NCBI GenBank assembly: GCA_026988195.1
Contig: JALSLS010000320.1
Location: 1-12,642 of the forward strand
Direction: 5' to 3'
DNA length: 12,642 bases
DNA from: Methylomonas sp.
Lineage (GTDB): Bacteria; Pseudomonadota; Gammaproteobacteria; Methylococcales; Methylomonadaceae
How positions within the stretch are numbered: position 1 is the stretch's first letter; each line of letters begins with the position of its first letter. The notes beneath the pieces are model-generated. The model was given only the letters and a program-made list of their open reading frames with translations, ran no database searches and had not been told where the DNA came from. A program made the position numbers and the translations under genes. Shown in pieces: positions 1-5,306 of this stretch.

Positions 1-228
1 ACCCATTCGAAAAGGAAGGTCATATAAGCGTAAAAAATCTAAAATGAAGAATAAATTACATTATTCGTCCTATAAAAGATCAAGGTGAATCAATTGGTTG
101 CGCTTAACTTAATGACATTGGGGTCAGGTCTTTATTTTTGCATTCCACCAAGAATAACTCTACTCATCTTTGAATACCTTTGTAGTGTATCGGTAATGGG
201 GTATTTTTTCTGCCGCGATAGCGGCTTC
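1..228. other. Left-edge DNA without a supported gene; contains a dispersed-repeat-like motif
   Basis: I see no convincing gene here. A plus-strand frame open to the left edge ends with a stop at about 85-87; it is short, very basic and unrecognised, so it could be the end of a gene outside the window. Around 117-146 the string GGGGTCAGGTCTTTATTTTT resembles, from memory, a motif found at the ends of REP-associated IS200-type (Y1 transposase) elements in many gammaproteobacteria. No transposase is visible, so at most this is a remnant end. Confidence 0.35.
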
Positions 229-234
229 GTCCAA
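213..234 (+). repeat. Left copy of a perfect 22-bp inverted repeat
   Basis: The 22 bases are the exact reverse complement of 3610-3631. The repeat contains a small hairpin (CCGC-GATA-GCGG; on this copy it extends by one more G:C pair) and reads into GTCCAAC, the complement of the attC core GTTGGAC. The two copies point inward on either side of the cassette/intron/toxin-antitoxin segment. Identity stops on both sides of the 22 bp, and I found no flanking target duplication. Confidence 0.8.
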
Positions 235-274
235 CGCCTTGCTCAGCGGAAATTTAAAGTTGCACTTGTTAGCA
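229..274 (-). other. Truncated or degenerate attC-like site after the 279-815 cassette gene
   Basis: Read on the minus strand, this starts with TGCTAAC a few bases after the stop codon of the 279-815 gene and ends with GTTGGAC, a perfect match to the integron core GTTRRRY. The outer AAC/GTT can pair. The interior has no good stem and the site is short (46 bp) for an attC, so it is either a deleted copy or a chance match. The position directly behind a gene and the identical core behind vapC favour a real but damaged site. Confidence 0.4.
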
Positions 275-278
275 TTTT

Positions 279-815
279 TTATTGAAACCCCTGCCAGTGT
301 TCTTCAATTAGCCACAAAGGTTCTTCATTCATAACTTCTTTGGTGTGCTTTATAACAGTGTCGTATTCTTCTGATGAAAACTTAGACCATTTTGATTTTT
401 CAGCTTTTTTCCACTCTGCCTTATAGCCACCAATATTATTCATTCTGAGTGATTTTAATAACACAGCATCAATAGGAGGATGCAGAGATACTACATTTTG
501 TAGGGTAATTGCAACCCCCACATACAAAAATAGTTTTTAAATACATATTTATTAGTTTTGCAGCTAAACCATGAGTAGATACTAAGCCCATTTTTTTGCT
601 TCGGAAATAATTGATAGCCGCCATTCGTTATGCTTTTCATCCATTTTATTTGATGTTGGTAATTTGTCGGGATCATTTACTAAAGCAAGCATGTCTATTT
701 TCTCTAGCAACATTTTTCCCTGCAAAACAGTAAAGCGACAACCTTTAACACTTGATGCTCGACTGGCAGACCAAGAAGCGTATCTGTGCTTATGTTCTTC
801 GATTAAATATGGCAT
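279..815 (-). pseudogene. Unknown integron-cassette-type protein, broken by two compensating frameshifts
   Basis: Minus-strand gene starting MPYLIEEHKHRYASWSASRA at 815, with AGGAG (820-824) four bases upstream, and ending LIEEHWQGFQ at 279. The frame is lost at a run of seven T (plus strand, 591-597), where the reading ends in a stop at 582-584. It continues in another frame (GLVSTHGLAAKLINMY), then returns to the original frame near a run of five C (515-519) and goes on with HPPIDAVLLKSL. Corrected length would be about 178 residues. The family feels familiar as a hypothetical protein of chromosomal integrons, but I know no function. No signal peptide or membrane segment is visible. Because both breaks fall in homopolymers and cancel out, sequencing error is a real alternative to decay. 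It lies between two attC-like sites, as a gene cassette should. Confidence 0.65.
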
Positions 816-830
816 ACGACTCCTATTGAA

Positions 831-945
831 CACTAACGCTATGATCAGCGGCAGGCCAAAATGGCGGTTTTTGTGTGAAATGGAGCTTGCGACATACACA
901 AAAAAACGACGATTTAGCCTGTCCGATGGAGCTATTTATTAGTAC
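831..945 (-). other. Putative attC site separating two minus-strand cassettes
   Basis: Read on the minus strand, the element begins a few bases after the stop of the 951-1304 gene and ends at GTTAGTG (831-837), just before the ribosome binding site of the next gene. Two long arms, 848-876 and 896-924, form an imperfect hairpin (for instance CAGGCC-AAAAT against ATTT-AGCCTG, and GTTTTTGTGT against ACACAAAAA) with mismatches and unpaired bases. The outer ACTAA/TTAGT pair. Length of about 115 bp, imperfect symmetry and position between genes fit an integron attC. The last bases of the core deviate from GTTRRRY. Confidence 0.55.
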
Positions 946-950
946 TTTAG

Positions 951-1304
951 TCACACCTCAATCTTTATTTCAGGGATCATTTCCTTAAGCATGGATGCTA
1001 ATTCGTGAAAACCCAATCCCTGCAAATCATACTCAATCTCTACTTCATGATGCGGAGCTTCCCCATATGAAATAAACATTATAGTTTTTGAAATTGACGC
1101 CATTTTTACCTTGCAGTGCTCAATCAATTCCGCAATATGGCTCTCAATATTGCATGCACCACCTTCAGGGAACTCGAATTGACTTTGAATCATAAAATAC
1201 GGTTCATCTTCAGTATCCAGATCATCATGAAACATGACCTGATAATAATCACCGGATTTTGTTGCTGACACCGTTTTAAATTTAAAATATGTCTTCATCT
1301 TCAT
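951..1304 (-). CDS. Unknown small acidic protein, second gene of a two-gene cassette
   Basis: I chose the ATG at 1304 (MKMKTYFKFKTVSATKSG), which overlaps the end of the upstream gene; the frame is open further up to 1391, but that part would lie inside the other gene. The product is about 117 residues, mixed alpha/beta in appearance, acidic, without signal peptide, membrane span or a motif I recognise. The stop at 951 is followed at once by an attC-like element. The start is embedded in the last codons of the 1282-1527 gene and has no strong ribosome binding site of its own, which suggests translational coupling. No function can be assigned; a paired partner or toxin-antitoxin-like role is only a possibility. 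Confidence 0.6.
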   Translation of the reverse strand: MKMKTYFKFKTVSATKSGDYYQVMFHDDLDTEDEPYFMIQSQFEFPEGGACNIESHIAELIEHCKVKMASISKTIMFISYGEAPHHEVEIEYDLQGLGFHELASMLKEMIPEIKIEV

Positions 1305-1527
1305 CTGTTTTGATATATTCCCACATCTCATTTTGGTGTAGCCATATTGGATCGGCATTGTTTTGAATGTACTCATCAACCTCCACTCCATCTATGGTTG
1401 GAGGTCTCTTTACTCGAACTTGCTTTCCATTCATGAAAACCCACATATACTTCTTTTGTCTTTCTGCTTTGGCTTTTTTTCTGGCACGTTTTTGTGCTGT
1501 AGTGAGTTTCTTTTTTATCTTTGCCAT
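1282..1527 (-). CDS. Unknown small basic protein (81 aa), first gene of a two-gene cassette
   Basis: The protein starts MAKIKKKLTTAQKRARKKAK, a strongly basic lysine/arginine-rich N-terminus of about 27 residues. The middle contains KYMWVFMNGKQVRVKRPP, and the C-terminus is acidic and aromatic, ending TDEDEDIF. This asymmetric charge pattern and the tryptophan-rich centre look like a conserved hypothetical family that I associate with integron cassettes; no activity is known to me. The ATG at 1527 is preceded by a modest AGG. The cassette seems to begin at GTTAGCA (plus-strand 1545-1551), where the group II intron relic ends. Its last eight codons overlap the next gene. It could bind nucleic acid through the basic tail, but this is inference only. 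Confidence 0.6.
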   Translation of the reverse strand: MAKIKKKLTTAQKRARKKAKAERQKKYMWVFMNGKQVRVKRPPTIDGVEVDEYIQNNADPIWLHQNEMWEYIKTDEDEDIF

Positions 1528-1533
1528 GACCTG

Positions 1534-2046
1534 TTATTTTTTAGTGCTAACCCATATGACGCCCATGATTTTTCTTGCATCGTCTTCATTTTGACTGCCA
1601 ATGATAAAATCATCGGCAAACCGTACGATGAAAAAGTGTCCTTCTCTGAATCCGTGGGAGTAGTCGTAAAAGTCTTGCTCATACACTGCCCCCAGTAACA
1701 TCGCCACCGCTTTTTGCACTATCTTGTCTTCAAACTCTGTGATGCCGATAGGCCGTTTCTTTCCGCCGTCTTTGTCTATCCAGACTCGCTTGATTTTCGG
1801 TGCCACATACGTTTGATTTTTCAAACGCTGGTGCAATTCAGTCAGGTTACGTTTGTAGTGCTTTGACGTGACTCCACTGAGTCCCGCTGCTCCACCTTTG
1901 CGTACCCGATGATAGGCTTCGGTTAGAAAGTCTACATCCATGCGGTGAGCCAATGATGTAAACACCCTGGCTGGTTGTTGTTTCGCTTGCGCTGCAATCT
2001 GACGGAGGTCTGTTGATATGAGTTGTGATTTCTGTGTATCTTTCAT
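1534..2046 (-). pseudogene. Group II intron reverse transcriptase/maturase, internally deleted and 3'-truncated
   Basis: Residues 38-135 match the start of group II intron reverse transcriptases: the AxGLSGVT segment at about 53-60, the KRPIGI motif at 98-102, and the YSHGFREG block at 129-136 (intact enzymes have SYGFRPGRS). Directly after it, at about residue 137 (near 1636), the protein jumps in frame to FFIVRFADDFIIG, the catalytic motif normally more than 100 residues further on. The palm between these blocks, including the QGG motif, is therefore missing. The homology stops at about residue 163, and the last codons (IWVSTKK) come from the adjoining cassette boundary. The maturase and endonuclease parts are absent. 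An intact copy would be about 400-600 residues. It cannot be an active enzyme; the in-frame deletion only makes it look like an intact 170-aa gene. Confidence 0.8.
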
Positions 2047-2760
2047 CTTGCTTTCCGTCAGAACGTTATGCCCGGTTTCTCCTTCCCTTCAGTGGGTCGC
2101 TCGGGTCTCACTTCCCCACCTTCTCGGCTTACCTCTGCCTTCGGTACTATGATCCACTAAGACCACCGTCTTGCCATCTCGGGCTGCTTCGCTTCCGCTC
2201 GCGTCCCGATACCTTACTAGATTTCGCTTTATTTTGTGTTCTTGTCAGGCTTAAAAAAAACGCTGCCTGTTTAGCTCATTGTTCTGGTGAAAATCGACCT
2301 GAACTACGCCCAGCCTTTTTCTTAACCGATTGGCTGTAGGTTTCGGTATTTTTTTTCGCAAGGAACTAACGGTTCTCGGCAACTGCTCCTGCGTTGCTCT
2401 ACCTACCTGCATCCCTGCAGGCGTCTCAAGTTCCCAGACTACCCCTATGTGCACATGCCCCGCTCGCAGTCTCCGGTGGTGTCTTTAACGCTTGCCTTAG
2501 CGCGTTAAAGACTCTTGCCTTCCAGTAAATCCAAACTGTCGGCTTTCCCCGCTACCATCGCAGGTTATCGATGCTTTCCTTATCGACCACAAATATACAA
2601 CTTCCGGAGATCAGTGACGCGGCCTACGCACTCACTACACCTGGCTTCATACACACCCTACTGGATATGCACGCAGGTTCATTACTGGCAAGGATGGCCT
2701 TTCTTGTCAGGTGGGAATTAGACGATTTGCTATCCTCACCCACTGGGTAATACTAATTAA
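1552..2760 (-). mobile_element. Group II intron relic: 5' ribozyme region plus remnant reverse transcriptase gene
   Basis: About 700 bp of GC-richer, gene-free, strongly structured DNA lies upstream of the reverse transcriptase remnant on the minus strand, as the RNA domains I-IV of a group II intron would. Visible helices include the 11-bp hairpin 2481-2512, a GC hairpin near 2185-2212 and a CCTGCA/TGCAGG stem near 2404-2421. The exact 5' end is uncertain (somewhere about 2680-2790), because I could not fix the GUGYG start. No domain V or VI is found, since the element stops at 1551 inside the protein gene. It is a dead fragment. Its base composition differs from the AT-rich neighbours, which agrees with horizontal origin. 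Confidence 0.6.
2481..2512 (-). other. Perfect 11-bp stem-loop inside the intron relic
   Basis: GTCTTTAACGC (2481-2491) and GCGTTAAAGAC (2502-2512) pair perfectly around a 10-base loop. It is not followed by a T-run on either strand, so it is not an ordinary terminator. Its place upstream of the reverse transcriptase gene suggests a helix of the intron RNA, most likely in domain I or II; I could not assign it further. Confidence 0.5.
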
Positions 2761-2852
2761 TTTTACGACCTTTCGGTCGGGTCGGTTCCAAAGTTCTGGA
2801 TTTAGCTTGACACGAGGTTTTTTTTGTTATGTTTTGACTTTGTTAAACACAC

Positions 2853-2881
2853 TTGCCTTATTATTTTTAATTTTCTATAAT
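2853..2881 (+). promoter_or_regulatory. Sigma-70-type promoter of the vapBC-like operon
   Basis: TTGCCT (2853-2858) and a perfect TATAAT (2876-2881) are spaced by 17 bp. The transcript would start near 2888, about 35 bases before the antitoxin ATG, inside the palindromic site described next. A promoter within the unit is common for toxin-antitoxin cassettes, which cannot rely on an array promoter. Confidence 0.65.
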
Positions 2882-2901
2882 TGTACGTAATTATTGTACA
2901 T
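2881..2901 (+). promoter_or_regulatory. Probable autoregulatory operator of the toxin-antitoxin operon
   Basis: TGTAC (2882-2886) and GTACA (2896-2900) form an inverted repeat with a 9-bp spacer; the same bases also give TTGTAC as a direct repeat 13 bp apart. The site touches the -10 box and covers the expected start point, where the antitoxin and toxin-antitoxin complex of such operons usually bind to repress. Binding is inferred from position. Confidence 0.5.
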
Positions 2902-2922
2902 AAATCGCTATGGTATTTCAAG

Positions 2923-3153
2923 ATGAAAAATGTAAGCATTACCGAACTAAGAGCCAACCTACTAAAATATTTAAAAATTGCACAACATGGAGAGCAAATT
3001 AACGTAACATCAAAAGGTACATTATTAGCTACTTTAACCCCCCCAGTTGCCCAACAAAACTTTGCCAAAGATAAACTTAAAAAACTTGCCAAAACAGCGG
3101 TAATAAATGATGTCATTTCGCCAATAGAAGATGCTTGGGATGCTATGAAATGA
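2923..3153 (+). CDS. Phd/YefM-type antitoxin of a type II toxin-antitoxin pair
   Basis: This 76-residue protein starts MKNVSITELRANLLKYLKIA, typical of Phd/YefM-type antitoxins that bind DNA as dimers through their N-terminal half. The stretch GEQINVTSKGTLLATLTPP (about 22-40) is the usual beta strand pair after the first helices. The rest, from about residue 41, is lysine-rich and ends in SPIEDAWDAMK, the part expected to wrap the toxin. I chose the ATG at 2923 because the longer reading from 2881 would start with TTG inside the operator and promoter. The stop overlaps the toxin start (ATGA), so the two are translationally coupled. The protein would neutralise the PIN toxin and repress the operon from the palindrome at 2881-2901. 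Confidence 0.85.
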   Translation: MKNVSITELRANLLKYLKIAQHGEQINVTSKGTLLATLTPPVAQQNFAKDKLKKLAKTAVINDVISPIEDAWDAMK

Positions 3154-3539
3154 TATTGCTAGATACTTGCACTCTAATTTGGGATGCTATAGAACCAAAT
3201 AAACTTACATCTAAAGCAAGGAAAGCTATTGAATACTCCGAAAATGAGCTGATGATTTGTGATATTTCTATTTGGGAAATATCAATGCTTATAAAGAAAA
3301 ATCGCCTTACTATTGATGATAGTGCTTCAGGGTTTATAAACCTATTGATCCAATCGCGCAATTTTCAGGTTCAGCAAATAACTCCTGAAATAGCTCAGTT
3401 ATCGGTCAATTTCGGATCTGAAATTAACAATGACCCTGCTGATAGGCTTATTGCCGCTACTTCAATTCTTGAAAACATTCCCATCATTACCGCAGACCAA
3501 AACCTAAGAGATACAACAATACTTGAAACTATTTGGTAA
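3150..3539 (+). CDS. vapC: VapC-type PIN-domain ribonuclease toxin
   Basis: The 129-residue product is a single PIN domain, the usual length for a VapC toxin. The acidic metal-binding residues are all present: D5 in MILLDTC, E43 in SIWEISML, D95 and D98 in NNDPADRLIAAT, and D116 in ITADQNL. Enzymes of this family are Mg-dependent RNases that stop translation by cutting tRNA or rRNA; the target here is unknown. It starts at 3150, overlapping the antitoxin stop by 4 bp; an alternative ATG at 3135 would add five residues but break the conserved N-terminal start of the domain. The stop codon is 1 bp from an attC-like hairpin, so the pair looks like a mobile gene cassette. Nothing suggests inactivation. 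Confidence 0.9.
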   Translation: MILLDTCTLIWDAIEPNKLTSKARKAIEYSENELMICDISIWEISMLIKKNRLTIDDSASGFINLLIQSRNFQVQQITPEIAQLSVNFGSEINNDPADRLIAATSILENIPIITADQNLRDTTILETIW

Positions 3540-3540
3540 A

Positions 3541-3615
3541 ATATAACGCTCTACATCAGCGACCACTAAAAGCGAAGCGCCGCTTTTAGTGGTCAGCTGG
3601 ATGCAATTGTTGGAC
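3541..3615. other. attC-like recombination site behind the vapC toxin gene
   Basis: A 75-bp imperfect palindrome starts one base after the vapC stop. The inner stem pairs 3557-3574 with 3581-3599 perfectly except for one extra base (A3595). It is flanked by unpaired spacers and then by outer ATAAC (3543-3547 region) and GTTGGAC (3609-3615), which fits the integron core GTTRRRY exactly. A long stem with a single extrahelical base, central spacers and paired outer cores is the known attC architecture. The core points to plus orientation, which suits vapBC as its cassette; the extra base lies on the right arm, which would rather suit the opposite orientation. It has no following T-run, so a plain terminator is less likely. 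Confidence 0.7.
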
Positions 3616-3631
3616 GAAGCCGCTATCGCGG
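3610..3631 (-). repeat. Right copy of the perfect 22-bp inverted repeat
   Basis: This is the exact reverse complement of 213-234. It begins inside the GTTGGAC core of the attC-like site and includes the CCGC-TATC-GCGG mini-hairpin beyond it. Both copies therefore place the same 16 bases directly outside an attC-type core. Confidence 0.8.
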
Positions 3632-3664
3632 AGAATAAGAGCAGGCTCCGTGCCATAATTAAAT

Positions 3665-3728
3665 GTAACCTCGCCTCTTTAATAAAAAGAGACTACATTG
3701 AAAGCTCTTAGACTAACAATGAGGTTAC
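3665..3728. repeat. Nested palindrome before the recombinase remnant
   Basis: GTAACCTC (3665-3672) and GAGGTTAC (3721-3728) form an outer inverted repeat. Inside lie CTCTTT (3675-3680) and AAAGAG (3686-3691), with a further CTCTT at 3705-3709 as a possible alternative partner. The structure stands right before the start of the tyrosine recombinase fragment and may be the terminal or regulatory region of that lost element. Confidence 0.4.
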
Positions 3729-3734
3729 GTTGCT

Positions 3735-3932
3735 ATGACACCATCTATCGAATCAAAATACAATCATTATTATTCTCTGCATTGTAAACATTTAAAACTG
3801 ATGGGATTAAGGCCCAAAACAATTGAAGCTTATTCAAGAGCCATTCGTCGTATTGCCGATTATTTCGACGGTCATCTGGATGATCTTTCTCATGATCAAT
3901 TACTGAATTATTTTAGTTACTTTAGATCATAG
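3735..3932 (+). pseudogene. N-terminal remnant of a tyrosine recombinase (IS91-associated integrase type)
   Basis: The 65 residues form only the SAM-like, core-binding N-terminal domain of a tyrosine recombinase: YNHYYSLHCKHLKLMGLRPK, then TIEAYSRAIRRIADYF, then LSHDQLLNYFSYF. The sequence strongly recalls the integrase-like protein encoded beside IS91-family transposases. A stop codon (TAG 3930-3932) cuts it; the next few codons in frame (H-W) still hint at the family's usual SHSW, after which similarity ends. All catalytic residues (R...HxxR...Y) and the IS91 transposase are missing, so the fragment is not functional. It may mark the insertion that brought or disrupted the cassette region to its left. 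Confidence 0.7.
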
Positions 3933-4201
3933 CACTGGAAAACCAGCCTTTGCGGCTATGAAATTGAAACTACATATCACTTACCAATATAGGAGGCAAC
4001 ATTAGTACTTTTATTTACTTTAAAAATATAGCTCTTTGTTTGGATAGACATATTTAAATAAAATGCTCATCACGTAATCTCAATATTTCCAACAAATTAA
4101 ACCTAAGAACTTTTCCAAAAAAGGCTTTCAACATAATTAATAAACAATTAATTCCAACAATAAGTATAATTAAATTATAATATACTAACAATTAATTTCA
4201 T
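3933..4201. other. AT-rich intergenic region, possible promoter for the cytochrome gene
   Basis: No gene is visible. Just before the cytochrome gene, TATAAT occurs at 4165-4170 and again at 4176-4181, but neither has a good -35 box (TTCCAA at 4152-4157 is the best partner, 18 bp from the second). The AT-rich run from 4120 onward would suit promoter activity. Nothing else was recognised. Confidence 0.3.
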
Positions 4202-4678
4202 ATGAAGAATACGCCCATGAAACAATTTATCAGACCTGCGTTATTTAAGAAACTTCCTATCATTGCATTAACATTAGCCAGTATCCCTGCTATTGCTAAT
4301 GAATTTGACCGACGCCAAGTCATTGAACTCGATCAGAAAAATAAAGCTCAATTACTTTCCAATATGCGTTCTACATTATCATCGACGCAGTCTATTATGA
4401 GTGCATTAGCCGTTGAAGATATGCAGGCTGTTGTTCAGTATGCTAGGCCTTTAGGGTTTAAAGCGAGAAAGGGACAAGGCCCAGATGAATTACATTCTAT
4501 GCTACCTAAGTCCTTTAAAATGCTAGGTAAGGCAATGCATCAGGATTTCGACAAAATTGCAGATGATGCAGAGACCCTGCAAGATCCAAAACATACCTTA
4601 CAACAGTTAGCGGCTGTTCTTTCTAGCTGCCAAGGGTGTCATGCAACCTTTCAAGTTGGTTTGGTAAACACTAAATAA
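4202..4678 (+). CDS. Exported c'-type cytochrome (single C-terminal CxxCH)
   Basis: The protein has 158 residues. It starts with a Sec signal peptide: basic residues up to about 18, a hydrophobic stretch LPIIALTLASIPA, and a likely cut after AIA before NEFDRRQ. The mature part is helical and ends with one haem-binding site, C143-Q-G-C146-H147, close to the C-terminus. A late CxxCH after about 110 helical residues is the hallmark of the cytochrome c'/c-556 four-helix family (Cytochrom_C_2); the fifth ligand is H147, and no obvious early methionine ligand can be assigned. Members act in the periplasm in electron transfer or NO binding; the role here is open. A second ATG at 4217 would shorten the signal peptide by five residues and is equally possible. 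It is followed by 314 bp without a gene, so it is probably monocistronic. Confidence 0.75.
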   Translation: MKNTPMKQFIRPALFKKLPIIALTLASIPAIANEFDRRQVIELDQKNKAQLLSNMRSTLSSTQSIMSALAVEDMQAVVQYARPLGFKARKGQGPDELHSMLPKSFKMLGKAMHQDFDKIADDAETLQDPKHTLQQLAAVLSSCQGCHATFQVGLVNTK

Positions 4679-4992
4679 CCTGTTACACATGGTTGGCTGA
4701 TTAGTCTGGAGTGGAATTACAAATAAAAAAAATATTCAAAGCAGTTTATGATTTTAGACCCGATAGTGGCTTTAGCTAAACTCAAGTCATCTCAAATCTA
4801 ATTCGCTGTTGCTTTTTTATAGCTCTAACACTCGTGCTGGTAACAAGCTATACAAGTTAAGTTTTTTAGCTTTTTTTAAAAAAAACTAGTCTTCCTTAAA
4901 TTTATAGCTTATTATTCATTTAACACATATTTTTTAAATAGTTATGCACCTATCTTAATGTAAGGTATAACTAATAAATCTGAGGAAATATT
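4679..4992. other. Intergenic region between the cytochrome and DsrH/TusB-like genes
   Basis: I see no gene in this 314-bp stretch. TATAGCT near 4816 and AGCTATA near 4849 could pair across a long loop, and the A/T-only palindrome around 4868-4887 could pair weakly; neither is a convincing terminator. A promoter for the downstream pair is expected in the AT-rich part after 4900 (a TATAAC lies near 4966), without a clear -35 box. Confidence 0.3.
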
Positions 4993-5286
4993 ATGCTACA
5001 TATTATCAGTCAACTCCCCCTTTCTTCATCCTTCATCAAAAACACTCATTCAGGTGATACGGTTATATTTACTAATGACGCTATCCTTGCAGTGAAACAA
5101 AACAATGTAGATATCGAACACTTTACTAAAAAGGCCTTTAACCATCTTAATTTATGTGTTCGTAAAGCTGACCTACTGCTTAAAGGCTTCACTAATCGAG
5201 ATTTATTACGTGGCGTCGCTATTATTGATGAAAGCCAATTTAAAAACGCCTTGTCTGAATATGTAGCTATTAAATCTTGTAATTAA
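4993..5286 (+). CDS. DsrH/TusB-like small sulfur-relay family protein
   Basis: The 97-residue protein opens with MLHIISQLPL and continues SGDTVIFTNDAILAV, then LNLCVRKADLLLKGF and a C-terminal GVAIIDESQFKNALSEY. This is the spacing of the DsrH/TusB fold: MLH at the start, GD-x-V-L, a strand with a cysteine or tyrosine before xADLLxRG, and an aromatic-containing end. Members bind DsrE/F (TusC/D) in persulfide transfer for tRNA thiolation or sulfur oxidation. No dsrE or dsrF partner is visible here, so it stands alone and its partner must lie elsewhere, or it has another role. It begins with ATG at 4993 after a good ribosome binding site (TGAGGAA, 4982-4988). Similarity is by pattern only, so an unrelated short protein remains possible. 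Confidence 0.6.
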   Translation: MLHIISQLPLSSSFIKNTHSGDTVIFTNDAILAVKQNNVDIEHFTKKAFNHLNLCVRKADLLLKGFTNRDLLRGVAIIDESQFKNALSEYVAIKSCN

Positions 5287-5306
5287 TAGCTTTTTATCTG
5301 TTTTTC

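Noticed and set aside
85..285. Plus-strand open frame of 66 codons
   Set aside because: It crosses the repeat and the attC-like site, has no ribosome binding site and no family features.
2025..2454. Open frames on both strands inside the intron relic
   Set aside because: They fall in structured non-coding DNA upstream of the reverse transcriptase and have low-complexity, unrecognisable products.
2481..2512. The 11-bp hairpin as a rho-independent terminator
   Set aside because: No T-run follows on either strand and it lies within the intron relic.
2842..2848. GTTAAAC, a perfect GTTRRRY core that could be the left boundary of the vapBC cassette
   Set aside because: No matching stem was found to its left, and a 7-mer this loose occurs often by chance; kept only as a possibility.
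1..3640. CRISPR array or tRNA gene as an explanation for repeats in the accessory region
   Set aside because: Only two copies of the 22-bp repeat exist, in inverted orientation and 3.4 kb apart, and no cloverleaf was seen.
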